From Theristus sp. LFF4_11 (lineage: Eukaryota; Nematoda; Chromadorea; Monhysterida; Xyalidae), in the NCBI GenBank assembly GCA_030248135.1, contig JASANC010000474.1:22657-86656 (forward strand): a stretch of 64,000 nt of DNA. Direction: 5' to 3'. This document shows positions 22,996-34,333 of this stretch, in pieces. The notes beneath the pieces are model-generated. The model made no database searches. It had not been told where the DNA came from and saw only the letters and a program-made list of their open reading frames with translations. The translations under genes and the position numbers were made by a program. Every line of letters starts with the position of its first letter. Position 1 is the stretch's first letter.

Positions 22996-25900
22996 CTACT
23001 CACTTGAGTTCAGATCCAGCAAACTGACAGGTACAAAATACCACCGCAACGATTTTGATATTTCATCAAACTGGACCCGTTTCAATACGGTCTGTCTCAG
23101 CTGCGTCTCAGCGCGCGAAAGTTGACCGCACTGCGCCCCGAGCAACGTTTCAACGGTATACAGCGCTAATAGATCGTCGAGAAAGAGGCGGGCTTTCGAC
23201 GTTAGTTTCTCCATCAAATTGGATAACAATTCGGAGAGCTCAATTCGAAACAAGGACATGGCGACGGCCGACGCAGACACCGACGGACTGGGACGCTGCA
23301 AAGTGATGGCAAAAAGTGGTGGTCATTTTTTATGACTTTGATGACATTTCCCCAAACCAGTTTCGTAGGCGAAAGGGATGCCGATCCCGCAGCCAGGGAG
23401 GCAGCCTCAATCTCAAAGCCTCTGCCTCCCGGGGACACCAGTGATCTCTGATCTGAGCTCTCGCCCCTCGGTGTCGATGGCGATCGGCCGCTACAGACCG
23501 GAAAGGCAGCAGCATTCTATGACAACATAAGCTGCCTGCAAAGCCACGCCGACCTTGGCTGGATCGACGCGCAGCATGTGTGCGACAAGCCGCCTGATGG
23601 GATACGGCGTGTGCCGCGGCAGTGACGGGAGATGTCGCTCTTCGTAACTGCTGCTGCACAACACTGACGCATCGTAGAATGGATTGATACCACTGAAACA
23701 GACAAACAACGAACACCAACTGAGTCACTGCTGAGCAGACGAGAACGAAACCAATCAATCAGTGTGTGTGTTGAATGAAACACACACAGTTTTGAAGCGC
23801 ATCTATCTCCATTCTAACTCAATAACATATCCAACTGGCTGATTGGTTGATGCATGCAGTCTGTGCATGAATTGCTGTGAAGGCGGAGTTTGGTTTGCAT
23901 GCAGTTTTGTTTGGTTCACGTGACCACCAATTAATCAGCTAGTTAGATATATGTTATCGAGTTCGACCGTACGATAGCTCCTGATTAGAGATTAGTAACT
24001 TAAACACGTCGATTTTCTGCCGATCAGCGTACTCAATTCAAAAAGTAGCCAATCAGCGATGTTTCATGCGGCATCAACGCGTGATTGTTGGGCAAACAAA
24101 ATGGGCGGAAGATGTCATGTTTGTTACTGCCATCACATTTGCACTCTCTGTTTTCTATTTGAACGTTCGACCCAGATTCCCTTATCAGCTGGCCATCGTG
24201 CCAAGCCGTGGAAACCAGCGATAGATAACAACATCAAAACGCAAACAGCAACCAATATGATAGACTGGATAAAACATAAAACCACTAAAAAGAAACAAAA
24301 AACATCCTCAATAAAATACTATCCCACCAATACCTAAATATCTCATACGCCAGCGTGCCCGAAGCCCAGAGATCAGCGGACGCAAAATTAAGGACAACAC
24401 CTCTTCCAGGCCGGGCGCCACGTATTTCAGGGGGCCGGAGCGCCAAATTGCCGCCTAAATCGATGTCGTCACTGGGATATGGAAGAAACAGGCTGCCTCC
24501 AGCCATGCACGAACCAAAGTCAGTGACCACCAGAAAGGGAATTTCGTCTGAAAGTACAAACACTGAAACAGATTATTATCAATTTTTAGGTTCTGCTATT
24601 GAATGCGTTTGCAGACTACAAAAAACAGTTTCAATCCTAATGTGGCAATTCAAAACAGCAAAAGTCACCCGACCCAATTTTGGGGGACTCCGATCGGTCA
24701 GCTAATTTTGAATTCCCGCGTCATGCATGAAAAACTATGCACTGGAATGCAAACGTCTCACAGCCGAACCAACAAAACAAGAGCCAATCAGCACAAAAAA
24801 ACCAATGAACGCGCGACCAACCGTTTCTGTCAAACTCCAGTAAAATATTGTCGGATTTCAAGTCGCGGTGGGAGACGCTGTGCACGTGCAGGAACTGTAC
24901 AGCCTCCAACAACTGGCCGAACATCACCTGACTGCACAGCGTCGACAGGTCGTTGGTGTTCAGTAGATATTGCGATAATGTCATTGAGTAACTGAAATGA
25001 AATCAATAAAATTACGAAACAGCCAGTTTCTGTTGACCATGATAACATTCTGGCCGTAAATTGGTCTAGTACCAACTAAAGTCACTGCACTGGTCTAGTC
25101 TGTAGACACTGCACTCTGTAACAGCACCACATTGTTGCGCAGTCACAAACACGCACAGGCGCGCACATGCGATATTACACCAGCAGCGTCACCGTATGTG
25201 TGCACATGCTTCTTTTGTGGCTATTACTGTGCTTATAGCAGAGACCACGGTATTCAGAAGAGAACTTTACAAAAGAGCAGTCCAGTAGTGCGTGCATGTT
25301 CATTGGCTGTAGCATGCTCTCAGTTGCCAATGGCCAATCAATGTGCGTATTTCGACGCGCATGCCAATCAGCAGTGATTCCACTGCACCGATGTAAAGCA
25401 ACCCTGTGACCGTTTGACGACGAGAAAGAGCGTCTGCAGCGGCTGCATGTTCGGCAGCATCCACTCGATCGGTGGCGGCAGCGCAGCCGGGTACAGGGTG
25501 TGTGCGTCACGCAGCACCGGCATGCGGTCGACGAACGCGGCGTGTACACGCACGATGTTGGGGTGACGTTCGGGCAGACTCCGGAAGTGACTGCAGTGGC
25601 GAACGGAAAGGAAATGGAGTTGAGATTGAGAAGGCACGTTTACGGCCACATGCTGAATGCAGCCGACGGATGCACTGCGTTTTTACAGCGATTCGTCTCA
25701 TCCAAATAGCAGTGGGAAAAACCACCTTAATTTTCCATGACACCGATACAAACGCGAAACACACTCACCATTTTTTTCAAATTTTCACACAAAAAGCGCA
25801 TCTTTTGGATCATCATTCATGTTGAATGCTTGCAATGAAGTCGTTGCAGATTGCTAATCTCAACCGTACACGCCTACACACCGTGCAACAGCAACCGTAC

Positions 25901-28495
25901 AACCAGCCATCACTGACCCGTTCGTGCACGCTTGTAACACGCCAGTTTTCTCGACCACCGGCACCAGCTCAGCGGCATTGTCACGCCAGATTTGTGCCTC
26001 CGGCGCGTACCAGTTGTAGTTGAACATGATCTTCACCACGAACGGATATCGCTGGCGGTCGCCTGTTTGAGTGTCTGTTTGCGCTCTTTCACAATGTTTC
26101 TCCATTAGTTCGCGCGATGTTTGCCGAATTGAGGCACCATCAATTTCCGGAAAATATTCCCGCTGCATGGGTCGCGCTTTGTACACGGCACCGTTGCAGC
26201 CGACGGCGACGTTCTCAGCCAGAACGTAAGCGGCGATTTCCGTAGGCAAATCGTCGAAATCGGACTCGTGCGTCGACGGGCCAATCAACGTCTGAATCGA
26301 AATTAGTCGATTATGGCAAAGTAAAAGTTGCGGCGGCGGGCCGGAGCGACAGAACTTGAGGCTGCTCCGAATAGAGATGAAACATTTCGGAAAAATATAA
26401 TTTCGTGAACAATTTCTGGACAGTCTTCCAATTCTCCGGGGCGACCAAAAAATATCCAAATAAGCATTTTCTATGAATTTAAATGATGCAGCATGCAGGA
26501 AATTTTGCAGAAAATTAGCGGCGTTTGAACCAAAATTGGGAGATATAGCCTTTTTAAGGTTGCCAATAAAACAAAAACATATCGTTCCTGCCGACGAATT
26601 TCTGTCTGACGCGTGTTCCACGTTTACTGGGAAGAAGATCAAATGCAACACACGTACACGTGCGCTGAGCACTACTGAATCGACTGTGCCCCTGAACTGC
26701 CTGCCGAACGATCAACACCAAACAACGACAACACGCACATTTGGCGGGTTTCAACCAGCGCACCATGCACACCTGTATGCGTCGCAGCATTCTCCACGAC
26801 GCGTACTGTCGCGTATCGTCCGAGATCAGCAATCCCCGCGGCTTGTTCATGCCACCGTCACCACGACTGTTCAAAAGCGACTGATTCCAAAGTCCAACGG
26901 TCGCTGCACGCACCGTCGTTCGTCCGCCATTGGCGATCGAACGACCCAGCTGAATTAGAAAAAGGTTTTGGCTGCTTGGTTGTCATGTTTCGACTGCCGA
27001 GTTGTGCGGTTTGCCTGTGTCATTTAGAAAACAGATTCGCTTGACGTTCCGCACCGGAGGAATCATCCTGGCGCGGTCAATAACCCTAAATAGCGATGTC
27101 TGTTTTAGATTTTAATAATCTGAAACAACATGTGAAGTGGATAAAATGATGTTTAGATGCAAGCAAAGCTTCACAAGCACTGGTTCCATTGGTCCCCAGA
27201 ACCAAAGCAATTTTCGCTGGAACCAATGCCCTGGTTCCACACCAGAACTCCAGGTTTTTTGGCACAGAACTGGCATACCAAACAGGGTTTCTTTTCGTCA
27301 AATTTGTCTTGCGTCAATTGACGCAAACGGTCGAAAAATTTGGCGTCAGCACAAATTTTTTGCGTCAATATGATATCCGTCTAAATCGAACAAATAACGA
27401 TAAAGAAGTAATATTGTTGTGTCATTCATCACTAAAAGTAGAGTTTTTGACAACAACAAAGCGATTTTGGCATTTGGCAACCCCTGCTGCGCAGAAACAA
27501 AGCTAAACGGGGCCTCGGATTTTTTTTGTAATGGCTTTCCAATTTCTAGACTTGATTTTTAGATCTGCAGAGCGTCTATGACGACACCTGTTCAGACTTG
27601 TTCAGTTCACATTAGAAAGAGAACGGAGCGAACAAAAGGTGCAGCTAGGTGGAAGCTAGCTCAGGATAGGAGCTAGGTAAAGGTGAACCTAGAAACGGTC
27701 AAAACAACGATATGCGCTGCGGTGTTATTACATCGAACCGCCAACATAACGCTGAACAACAATATTGAAAACAAACGATGAATCAGCTTTCCATGCCATC
27801 CATACATTTGCATGATATGCATTGTCAGACAAAATCATAAGAAGTCCGTGGTCTGCGCCGAAGGCGCGGAAAAATTTTCAATCAGTGCAGAAACCACCCA
27901 AAAATGGCCTTATGACATCCTCGAAATTTGTTTGCGTCAGCTGACGCAAACGGCCAAATTTTTTTGCGTCAGCCCAAATTATTTTTCGTCATTGACGCAC
28001 GATTTTGCGTCAAAAAACACTGCCAAAAGTGATCAAAAAATTCATTTTTGTGGTGATTTTCTGGTCTAGTTTGATAAAAATGCAGTGATGATTTGCCTCG
28101 TTTCTGAGTCTGACTCCTAAAATTTACTGCCCAGCTTACCTAAACCAGGGATTTTTTACCCCCGTGACGGTCTGGCTGGATGCAGGCCAGGAACAGAGTG
28201 TCCTACTCAGTCGTCAGTCTTATCAAAAAGTTACAAACAAACAGCGAACCAAGCGCGACAGCCAGCCCGCCGGTCGCCCCGCAACCGCAGCAGCACGCGG
28301 ACGTGGACGGAGCGCGAATGGAGGTTTTTGAATTTTCGTCAACACACGCGGCATCCCTCCGGCTGTCCGAGGCACCACGACGACTCTGCGACCGAAAATG
28401 CCGACCCACCTCGTGTAGATGCCGCCGACGGCGCGCGACGTCACCACGCGAGCCGCTCGATACAAAACGGCGCCAATTTCACGCCACGTCGACAT
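22996..28495 (-). CDS. PINK1: PINK1 mitochondrial serine/threonine kinase
   Basis: Mitochondrial quality-control kinase; known members phosphorylate ubiquitin and Parkin on damaged mitochondria. Exons in order: 28495-28410, 27085-26995, 26949-26773, 26291-25918, 25590-25411, 24991-24822, 24547-24334, 23692-23554, 23295-22996 (stop TAG), about 576 residues, against 581 in human PINK1. The first exon encodes an Arg-rich, mitochondrial-targeting-like start (MSTWREIGAVLYRAARVV). Exons 1 and 2 are tentative, joined by phase. Kinase landmarks: glycine loop GCNGAVYKA (about 149-157), ATP-binding lysine in FVVKIMFN (205), HRDLKSDN (344-351), DFG (369-371), PPEI in place of APE, and NPFY after the DLWASG helix. 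The last exon is the PINK1-specific C-terminal extension. No catalytic residue is missing. Several donors are GTT or GTC rather than GTR. Confidence 0.93.
23811..23970. mobile_element. Palindromic MITE, copy M1
   Basis: About 160 bp with inverted ends AACTCAATAACATAT / ATATGTTATCGAGTT and an inner GCTGATTGGTTGATG block mirrored by CCACCAATTAATCAGC. It also contains GGCGGAGT(C/T)TG, shared with copies near 45750 and 47600. It lies in a PINK1 intron. Confidence 0.65.
27270..28070. repeat. TGCGTCA-rich palindromic repeats in PINK1 intron 1
   Basis: Two blocks (27296-27370 and 27930-28015) share a palindromic core, GCGTCAATTGACGC in the first and GCGTCAGCTGACGC in the second, followed by AAACGG(T/C)C(G)AAA and a run of GCGTCA words. 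The segment between is AT-rich unique sequence. The element type is unknown. Confidence 0.5.
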
Positions 28496-28626
28496 CGCTC
28501 AGTCAGTCAGACGAAGATCACTGGTGTTTCACTGAAATTGACCGGTTTGACCAGAAAAGGTAAAACTACAAAACTAAACTAAGCGCCATAGTTGTTCCAG
28601 GCCGAGGGGTTGGAAGGGGGGCAGGG
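28496..28626. other. Gap between PINK1 start and hAT element
   Basis: Contains CATAGTTGTTCCAG at 28588, matching the terminal inverted repeat of the G-rich hAT-like family at 48629. It may be a left remnant of that family into which the element at 28627 then inserted. Confidence 0.4.
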
Positions 28627-29366
28627 TAGAGATGTCAAAAAAAAAAATTTCTATTTTTTTTTTTAATTTTTTTTTAAATTTTTTTTTTAAAAATGAAAGT
28701 TGTTCAGAATTTTTCAGGGAGTCCGAATATCACCATCTGAGGAGCCACCGACTTACCATATGACCCCCACTCATATGGGAGGAGGGTGAAAATTTCAGAC
28801 TTGGTTTCGGCGACCCCATTTTCCCACCGACGACATCACGTCTCGTGTTTTGCCTCTCAATTCACCTCAAATAACACGGAAACAAGTTCAACAACAAACC
28901 GGTGTGATCATGCTGACGACACGAGGCGAAACAGCAACGAGCAACCAACGAAGTTACGCTTGCAGTGGCAGACAGTGCAATTTCGACCTTTCGAGATCCT
29001 GAAAAACGATGCGTAAATGTGAGTTCTCTGCTTCTATCTCACCTTAGCGACATCGGAATTTGTTGAACTAGCCTTTGCGACGCTCAAGTACTTCAATGCG
29101 CGAGTCGATCATCACTCACCAAGGCTGAAAACAGTCGATAAATCAATCCAGAATACCACCTGCAGCGTTGAAGACTAAGTGACAAGGTAAAGTCAAAGAA
29201 AATTTTTGTTGAACTTTCGAAAAATTATGCCAAAAGCGGCATTTTCAGGGCACATTAAAGAAAAAATTTCAAAAATTTTTAATAAAAAAAATAAAAAAAA
29301 TGCTCATTTTTTTTTACTTTAAAAAAAAAATAAAAAAAAATTTTTTTTTTGAAGCTTACATCTCTA
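28627..29366. mobile_element. Non-autonomous hAT-type element, TAGAGATGT ends
   Basis: 740 bp bounded by TAGAGATGT / ACATCTCTA with an exact 8-bp duplication GGGCAGGG on both sides (28619-28626 and 29367-29374), the hAT insertion signature. Long A/T homopolymers flank each end. The interior is distantly related to the elements at 50623-51340 and 52537-53266 (shared AGGGAGTCCGAA, CGACACGA). No transposase. Confidence 0.85.
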
Positions 29367-29611
29367 GGGCAGGGTCAGGGGCTTTGAAATTTTTTTTTTC
29401 GTTTTTTTTAATTTGGATTTTTTTCAAACTTAAAAAATTTGAAAAATTTCTCTTCTACTTTGCTCTGAAAAAATTCGATTTATGGCATAATTTTTTGAAA
29501 ATTCAAACCAAATTTTCTTCCCAACTTTTTTGTGTGCTAAGGTACATGTCATTATTTGGTCATTTTGACCGACGTACTCCATGTTTTTCGATTTGGATGA
29601 CTTCTAGGTAG

Positions 29612-29930
29612 GGTTGTTAAACAAAAATCAAATTTTTTTTTAAAAAAAGTGATTAAAAAAAACAAAAATGCCAATTTAAAAAAAAAAAAATCGAAAAATT
29701 TCCCTCTAATATGTTCTGAAAACCTCAATTTTGGCACAATTTTTCGAAAGTTCAACAAAAATTTTCTTTGATATTACCTCGTAAAACCTTTAGCAGTCGA
29801 TTTTGGACCGTTTTACCGACTGATTTCAGGCTTCAACAACATCTGCGATGAAGTTTTTGAGCGTCCCAAAGGTTGGCTTACCATTTCCGATGCAGATAAG
29901 GTGACGATTCGCCTCGCAATCTAAATTTGA
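29612..29930. mobile_element. Truncated hAT-type element of the TAGGGTTGTT family
   Basis: Begins TAGGGTTGTTAAACAAAAA and continues through a block that is the reverse complement of the right half of the elements ending at 51340 and 53266 (TGCTAAAGGTTTTACGAGG region and CAGATGTTGTCGAAGCC region). The other half and end are missing. Confidence 0.7.
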
Positions 29931-30064
29931 GCGTCCGAGCTGCTCCGTTTGCGAAGCGTTACGTTGTCTAGTTGCCGTTTCGTGTCCAATTCTTCCATCA
30001 GCGTTAGTACTTTTGTGTACTTCTAAAAAACGGCTTCCACGAATAGCATCTAGCCATTATCATC

Positions 30065-33060
30065 ATGTACCCTTATCAGTCGCTCCATTGCTTGTTGCCG
30101 CTTGTGATGGTGTGTTCGATCAACAACAGCGTCTTTTTTCCAACGAACATTGCAGCAGCGCTTGTTTGTGACATGGGTCCGGTGAATCGTGGATCAATTA
30201 TTTTGTCGACACAGGACTGTAAACCCCACACGAAATTTTGCGCCAGGGTTTGTATACAATAGAATCACAAAGTTGTGCGCAGGATCACTTGGAATATAAC
30301 TGCGTCGCAGTTTAGGCCATGTCTTGTTGTCTTTGGAATTCGAAAATCGAAACAATTAAAACAATAAAAAAATAAAAACTGTGCTTGCTTTTGTTTTTAT
30401 GCTTTTGTGAAGCCACGTTGAAATTATATAGCTGCACGCTTTGCAATTTGCTCTAATCTACACAATCAGTGAACATAAATCCGAATTGAGCGCAAGTGGA
30501 ATCGTATCGTAGTTTGTTTCAAAAAAACAGGTAGTTTCTTCTTTTTTTTACTGAGCAGCATTTTTTTAAAAACTTTTCAAAGCGGCATTCATGAAGCAGT
30601 ATCGTATTTAGTGACGCGTGGCTGTGTTAACACAACGCAACGCGGTCAGTAAATACCGCTTCATGTCCCTTTAGTTTCACAGCTACCAGATATTTCCAAC
30701 ATTCAGATAATCAAATTGTTGCGATTTGTGAGGACTTCTCTATCCATAAAGAGATCCACATGCCATTTTGGAAATTCAAGAACTACAGTTGTACACAGTG
30801 TGGCCGATTAAACATGGCAGCTTTTTCAGGATGCAAGGAGTGCGCAAAATTTGACTGAAAGAAACGTTCAGAAACAGAAAACCAATTGTGTATCAAATTT
30901 AACTCATTTTTTATTAAATTAATTGGTTCTTCGTGCTAATCTGTCTGTTTTTTATGTATTCGACCATACAGTGCGCACATGTGCAATAAACAATATTTTT
31001 CTCAGTGATGGTTAGAAATCATATGGCGAAAAAGTTAAGAAATTAAAAAAACTTAAAAACCATATGGTTAAGAAACCAAAAACGGCTCGTCTTTCGTCCA
31101 CATACAATTTCCATGTCGCTTGTTTTTCAACGCAGGAGATCTGGAAACATGAAAACGGAACGCTGTTGAAAGATTATAAAGGATGCGACAACGAGCGATC
31201 GTCAACGGCACCGAAAGTCGAATTTTTCACAAAAAAATGCATCGGCGACTGCTGTGACAGGACGCAAGTAAACATAGATGATGACGACCACGGTGGTGAT
31301 GTTTTCGTCAGAGAGGAACTGCTGTGCTGCTGCAGTGGCGAGAATCGATGCAACACGCTTGACTTTGCCAGCAAGCTCGACAGCATGCCGGTGCCGTGCG
31401 CGACAACGACCACCATGAAACCAGGTTGCTGTGACCCCGTTTACCTCCATTCAACACGCTTTTTTGTTTGCGCTCTGTAAAGTCGCGTTAAAACAGCTTA
31501 TAAAAATTTTTCTGAACGGGTGTGAAAAAAATGTGTGGTTTTTTAGTTTTCCACCGAACCTCGCTGATGCGTGGAGGACCGCCGCGAACCCCACGCTAGA
31601 ACAAATGTATGGCACAGGTGTCTAGTCCAATGAACCGACGTTTCCTATGTCCGCCGGACACCTGTCTAGACTCCTTTTTAGGGATTTATGGGCGGGATTC
31701 AAGGTCCGAATGAAAGGGTTCAATCTCATACATAAGTCGCATAATAAACATCCACGCCAGTATGTCGTCACAACTTTTTTGTTCATACAGGGGGTTTCAA
31801 AAAAGCATAACAAAAGTTAATGGCTCGTGCGGCCGACCGGTTGCACGTGAAGCCGTGAAATTTTAAACACTTTTAGAACTGAGGAACACATTTTGTGTGT
31901 TCAAATTTTATCCCGAAATTCCCCTTTTTCAACAATATTTCAGCAGAAATACGTAAAAACTCAAAAATCACATAAATTCAGTTTTTTTTGACTCAAGATA
32001 AACATCATTGTCGTCATCGAGAACATTCAATGTTTGAAACTGATGATCACTTTCTGGTGCAGCGCCCGATCATCGATGATTTTTTTGCACACCGCTGCAG
32101 TGGTGGGCGCCGAAAATGTCCCACATTATCCGTCAGATGCCCCCAAACGCAGAAGTCAAAGGCTTCATGTCCGGACTCCTCTCGGGCTATTCAATTCTGC
32201 CCATGCGGTCGATCCAGTGGTCACCGAACGACGCCGACAGCCACTCGCGCACTTGTTTCATTTTTCCTCTTGACTTAGGTTTAGGGCACCTGAAGGAACT
32301 TGTGTACCGTTCGGCGCCCAACAGTTTCGACGATTTGAAAAGCAAAATTCGCAGTGGGTGTGCAAAAAATCAACGATGATCGGGCGCTGCACCAGAAAGT
32401 GCTCATCAGCTTCGAACACCGAATGTCGGCAATCATCATTGAAAACAATGAAAAAAGTAATTTAACAACTGAAAAAAGTGAAGCTAAAGGGCCGAGAGGA
32501 TAAACCTGATGACATCACTGAAGACGAAGCTGAAGATGAACTTGCGCCACTGCCATATGTGAATCTCGATGACGATAACAATGTTTATCCTGAGTCAAAA
32601 TGCTGAAGTTAGGTGATTTTTAACTTTTTACGCATTTCTGCTGAAATATTACTGAAAAATAGAATTTCGGGATAAAATTTGAACACACAAAATGTGTTCC
32701 TTATTTCTAAAAGGGTTTCAAATTTCACGGCTTCACGTGCAACCAGTCGGCCGCACGAGCCATTTACTTTGGTTATGTTTTTTGGGACACCCTGTATGAG
32801 AAAACTTGTCTGTTGCAGAGACCTCACCAACAGCAACACGAACAAAAAACAACAGCCACCACATGACGGAAAGCAGTTCAACAGCAACAACAACAAAAAC
32901 AACAACGAAGCAACAAAAAACACCAAACACAATGTTGACTGTAGAACAGACTACAACGATGGCCACGTTGAGCGAGACTGCATCCGTGCGCTCGCGGCGG
33001 TATTGGCTGATCGTGAGTGTTGTTGTGATAGTTTTGCACATGGGATTGATGATGCTGTAA
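30065..33060 (+). CDS. Cysteine-rich (activin-receptor/Ly6-like) membrane protein with mucin-like stalk
   Basis: Probable surface protein, 237 residues, three exons joined in phase: 30065-30247, 31136-31424, 32819-33060 (stop TAA). Order: signal peptide (CLLPLVMVCS); a cysteine-rich domain with ALVCDMG, TQDCKPHTKFC, EIWKHENGT, KGC and the three-finger ending CCCSGENRCN; a Ser/Thr/Lys stalk; and a hydrophobic C-terminus (YWLIVSVVVIVLHMGLMML) followed at once by the stop, so a tail-less membrane anchor or GPI signal. The WKxENGT and CCCxxxxCN words recall type II activin/BMP receptor ectodomains, but no kinase is encoded. It lies 1.3 kb upstream of a second gene with the same kind of ectodomain, suggesting tandem paralogues or a decoy/co-receptor. 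Intron 2 holds a mariner derivative. Function is not known. Confidence 0.75.
31788..32794. mobile_element. Palindromic mariner-like element, copy 2
   Basis: Same architecture as 6382-7507: matching inverted ends, TA on both sides (31786-31787 and 32795-32796), and transposase 3' ends on both strands diverging from a centre near 32275. Relative to copy 1 the left arm lacks about 100 bp. The centre junction has the same sequence in both copies. It sits in intron 2 of the cysteine-rich membrane protein gene, 24 bp before the exon 3 acceptor. Confidence 0.85.
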
Positions 33061-33241
33061 CTATTTATTGTTACTATTATTTTTATGTTAACGTTTTTAG
33101 GACTCACAGTGAAAACAGAAAAGGAGACGCTATGAAACGCTCGTTAAAACCCTTAGTTGTTGATTGCTGTAACGTACATCATTGAGCATTTATTTTTAAT
33201 TTGTTAAAAACACATCAACAGTTTAAACGTTGAAAGTAAGG

Positions 33242-33807
33242 TGTGACAAGGCGACCTGATGCGTGAGATTTGTTATGAAAAATTTCAATTTATTTGTAAT
33301 TCTTTTCAAGAAAAGGCAAACACTTAATTTAACTTATTATTTTATTGCGAACACTGTCGAAAACACGTGCATGAACACAACAGAACACAAAAACGCGAGA
33401 CACAAAACATTAACGAGAACGAGATTGGCAACAAGCACACTGGCTGCGAGAATTCTCTGCAAAAAACTATTGCAAAGAAAAAACACAAAATGCTAATATT
33501 TGAAGGTTTTTAGCAGCCATAACAAATTCTCAAATTCCAAGAACATAAAGAAGAACATTCCAAAACTGCAAAATCTTGACATTAAGACATTCAAAAGTTC
33601 AAAATTAAACATTCAACAATAAACATTTAAAAATTTGCACTTTTTCTTTTGCCGCATGCCGCCACTGATAAACCATTGCCGCACGCGATTACTGTAACGA
33701 AACTATAAAATAAAAATTTTAACGATTAATTAATTGCGAATTTAAATTTAACGAGAACCGTGTGCGTGAACGTGAACGTGAACGTGAACAAAAACTGCTT
33801 TGTTACA
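33242..33807. mobile_element. Solo LTR
   Basis: 566 bp starting TGTGACAAGGCGACCTGATG and ending TTTGTTACA, with 4-bp duplications AAGG on both sides (33238-33241 and 33808-33811). The ends and GTGAACGTGAACGTGAAC stretch match the LTRs at 40353 and 42975, but the middle is diverged. No internal region remains, so LTR-LTR recombination is the likely origin. Confidence 0.85.
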
Positions 33808-34333
33808 AAGGCAATCCCGAGAAAAGTGTTTTTCTGTTTTCACATTTCACTGTTATTGATGGTATATCATCAACCCCAATAACGTTTAGTTATTGAGAGT
33901 CAAAACCGTCAAAACCGTTATTGTTTTGGGTACTAACTTTGTACAATGGAGGCGGAGTAATGTTGAATGGATCTGTAGAAAAGCTGACAACTGAACTCGC
34001 TGTTTCGTAGTCCGAATATTAAATACGCACCAGTACCAGTACTGCTGCGGACAACTCTGTTCCGCGCGTCTGGTTTTTTTTTAAATCGGTTCTTCAGAAA
34101 ACGTTTTTTTTTCTTTTATTCAATTTCACTTCACTGTGGTAAAACTAAAAAGAAAAAGGCTTGGTTAAACAAAGCAACAAAGAACAGAAATTCGACAGTC
34201 CGCCATAAAAAGATCACAATATTGCAAAAGAATTACTTCATTTTTTTACATACACTCCTACTGGCTTTTCATATAGAAAACAGTTCGAACCTTCCGCAGT
34301 CCTAACCAAAAACAACACAAGATTTCCATCATC

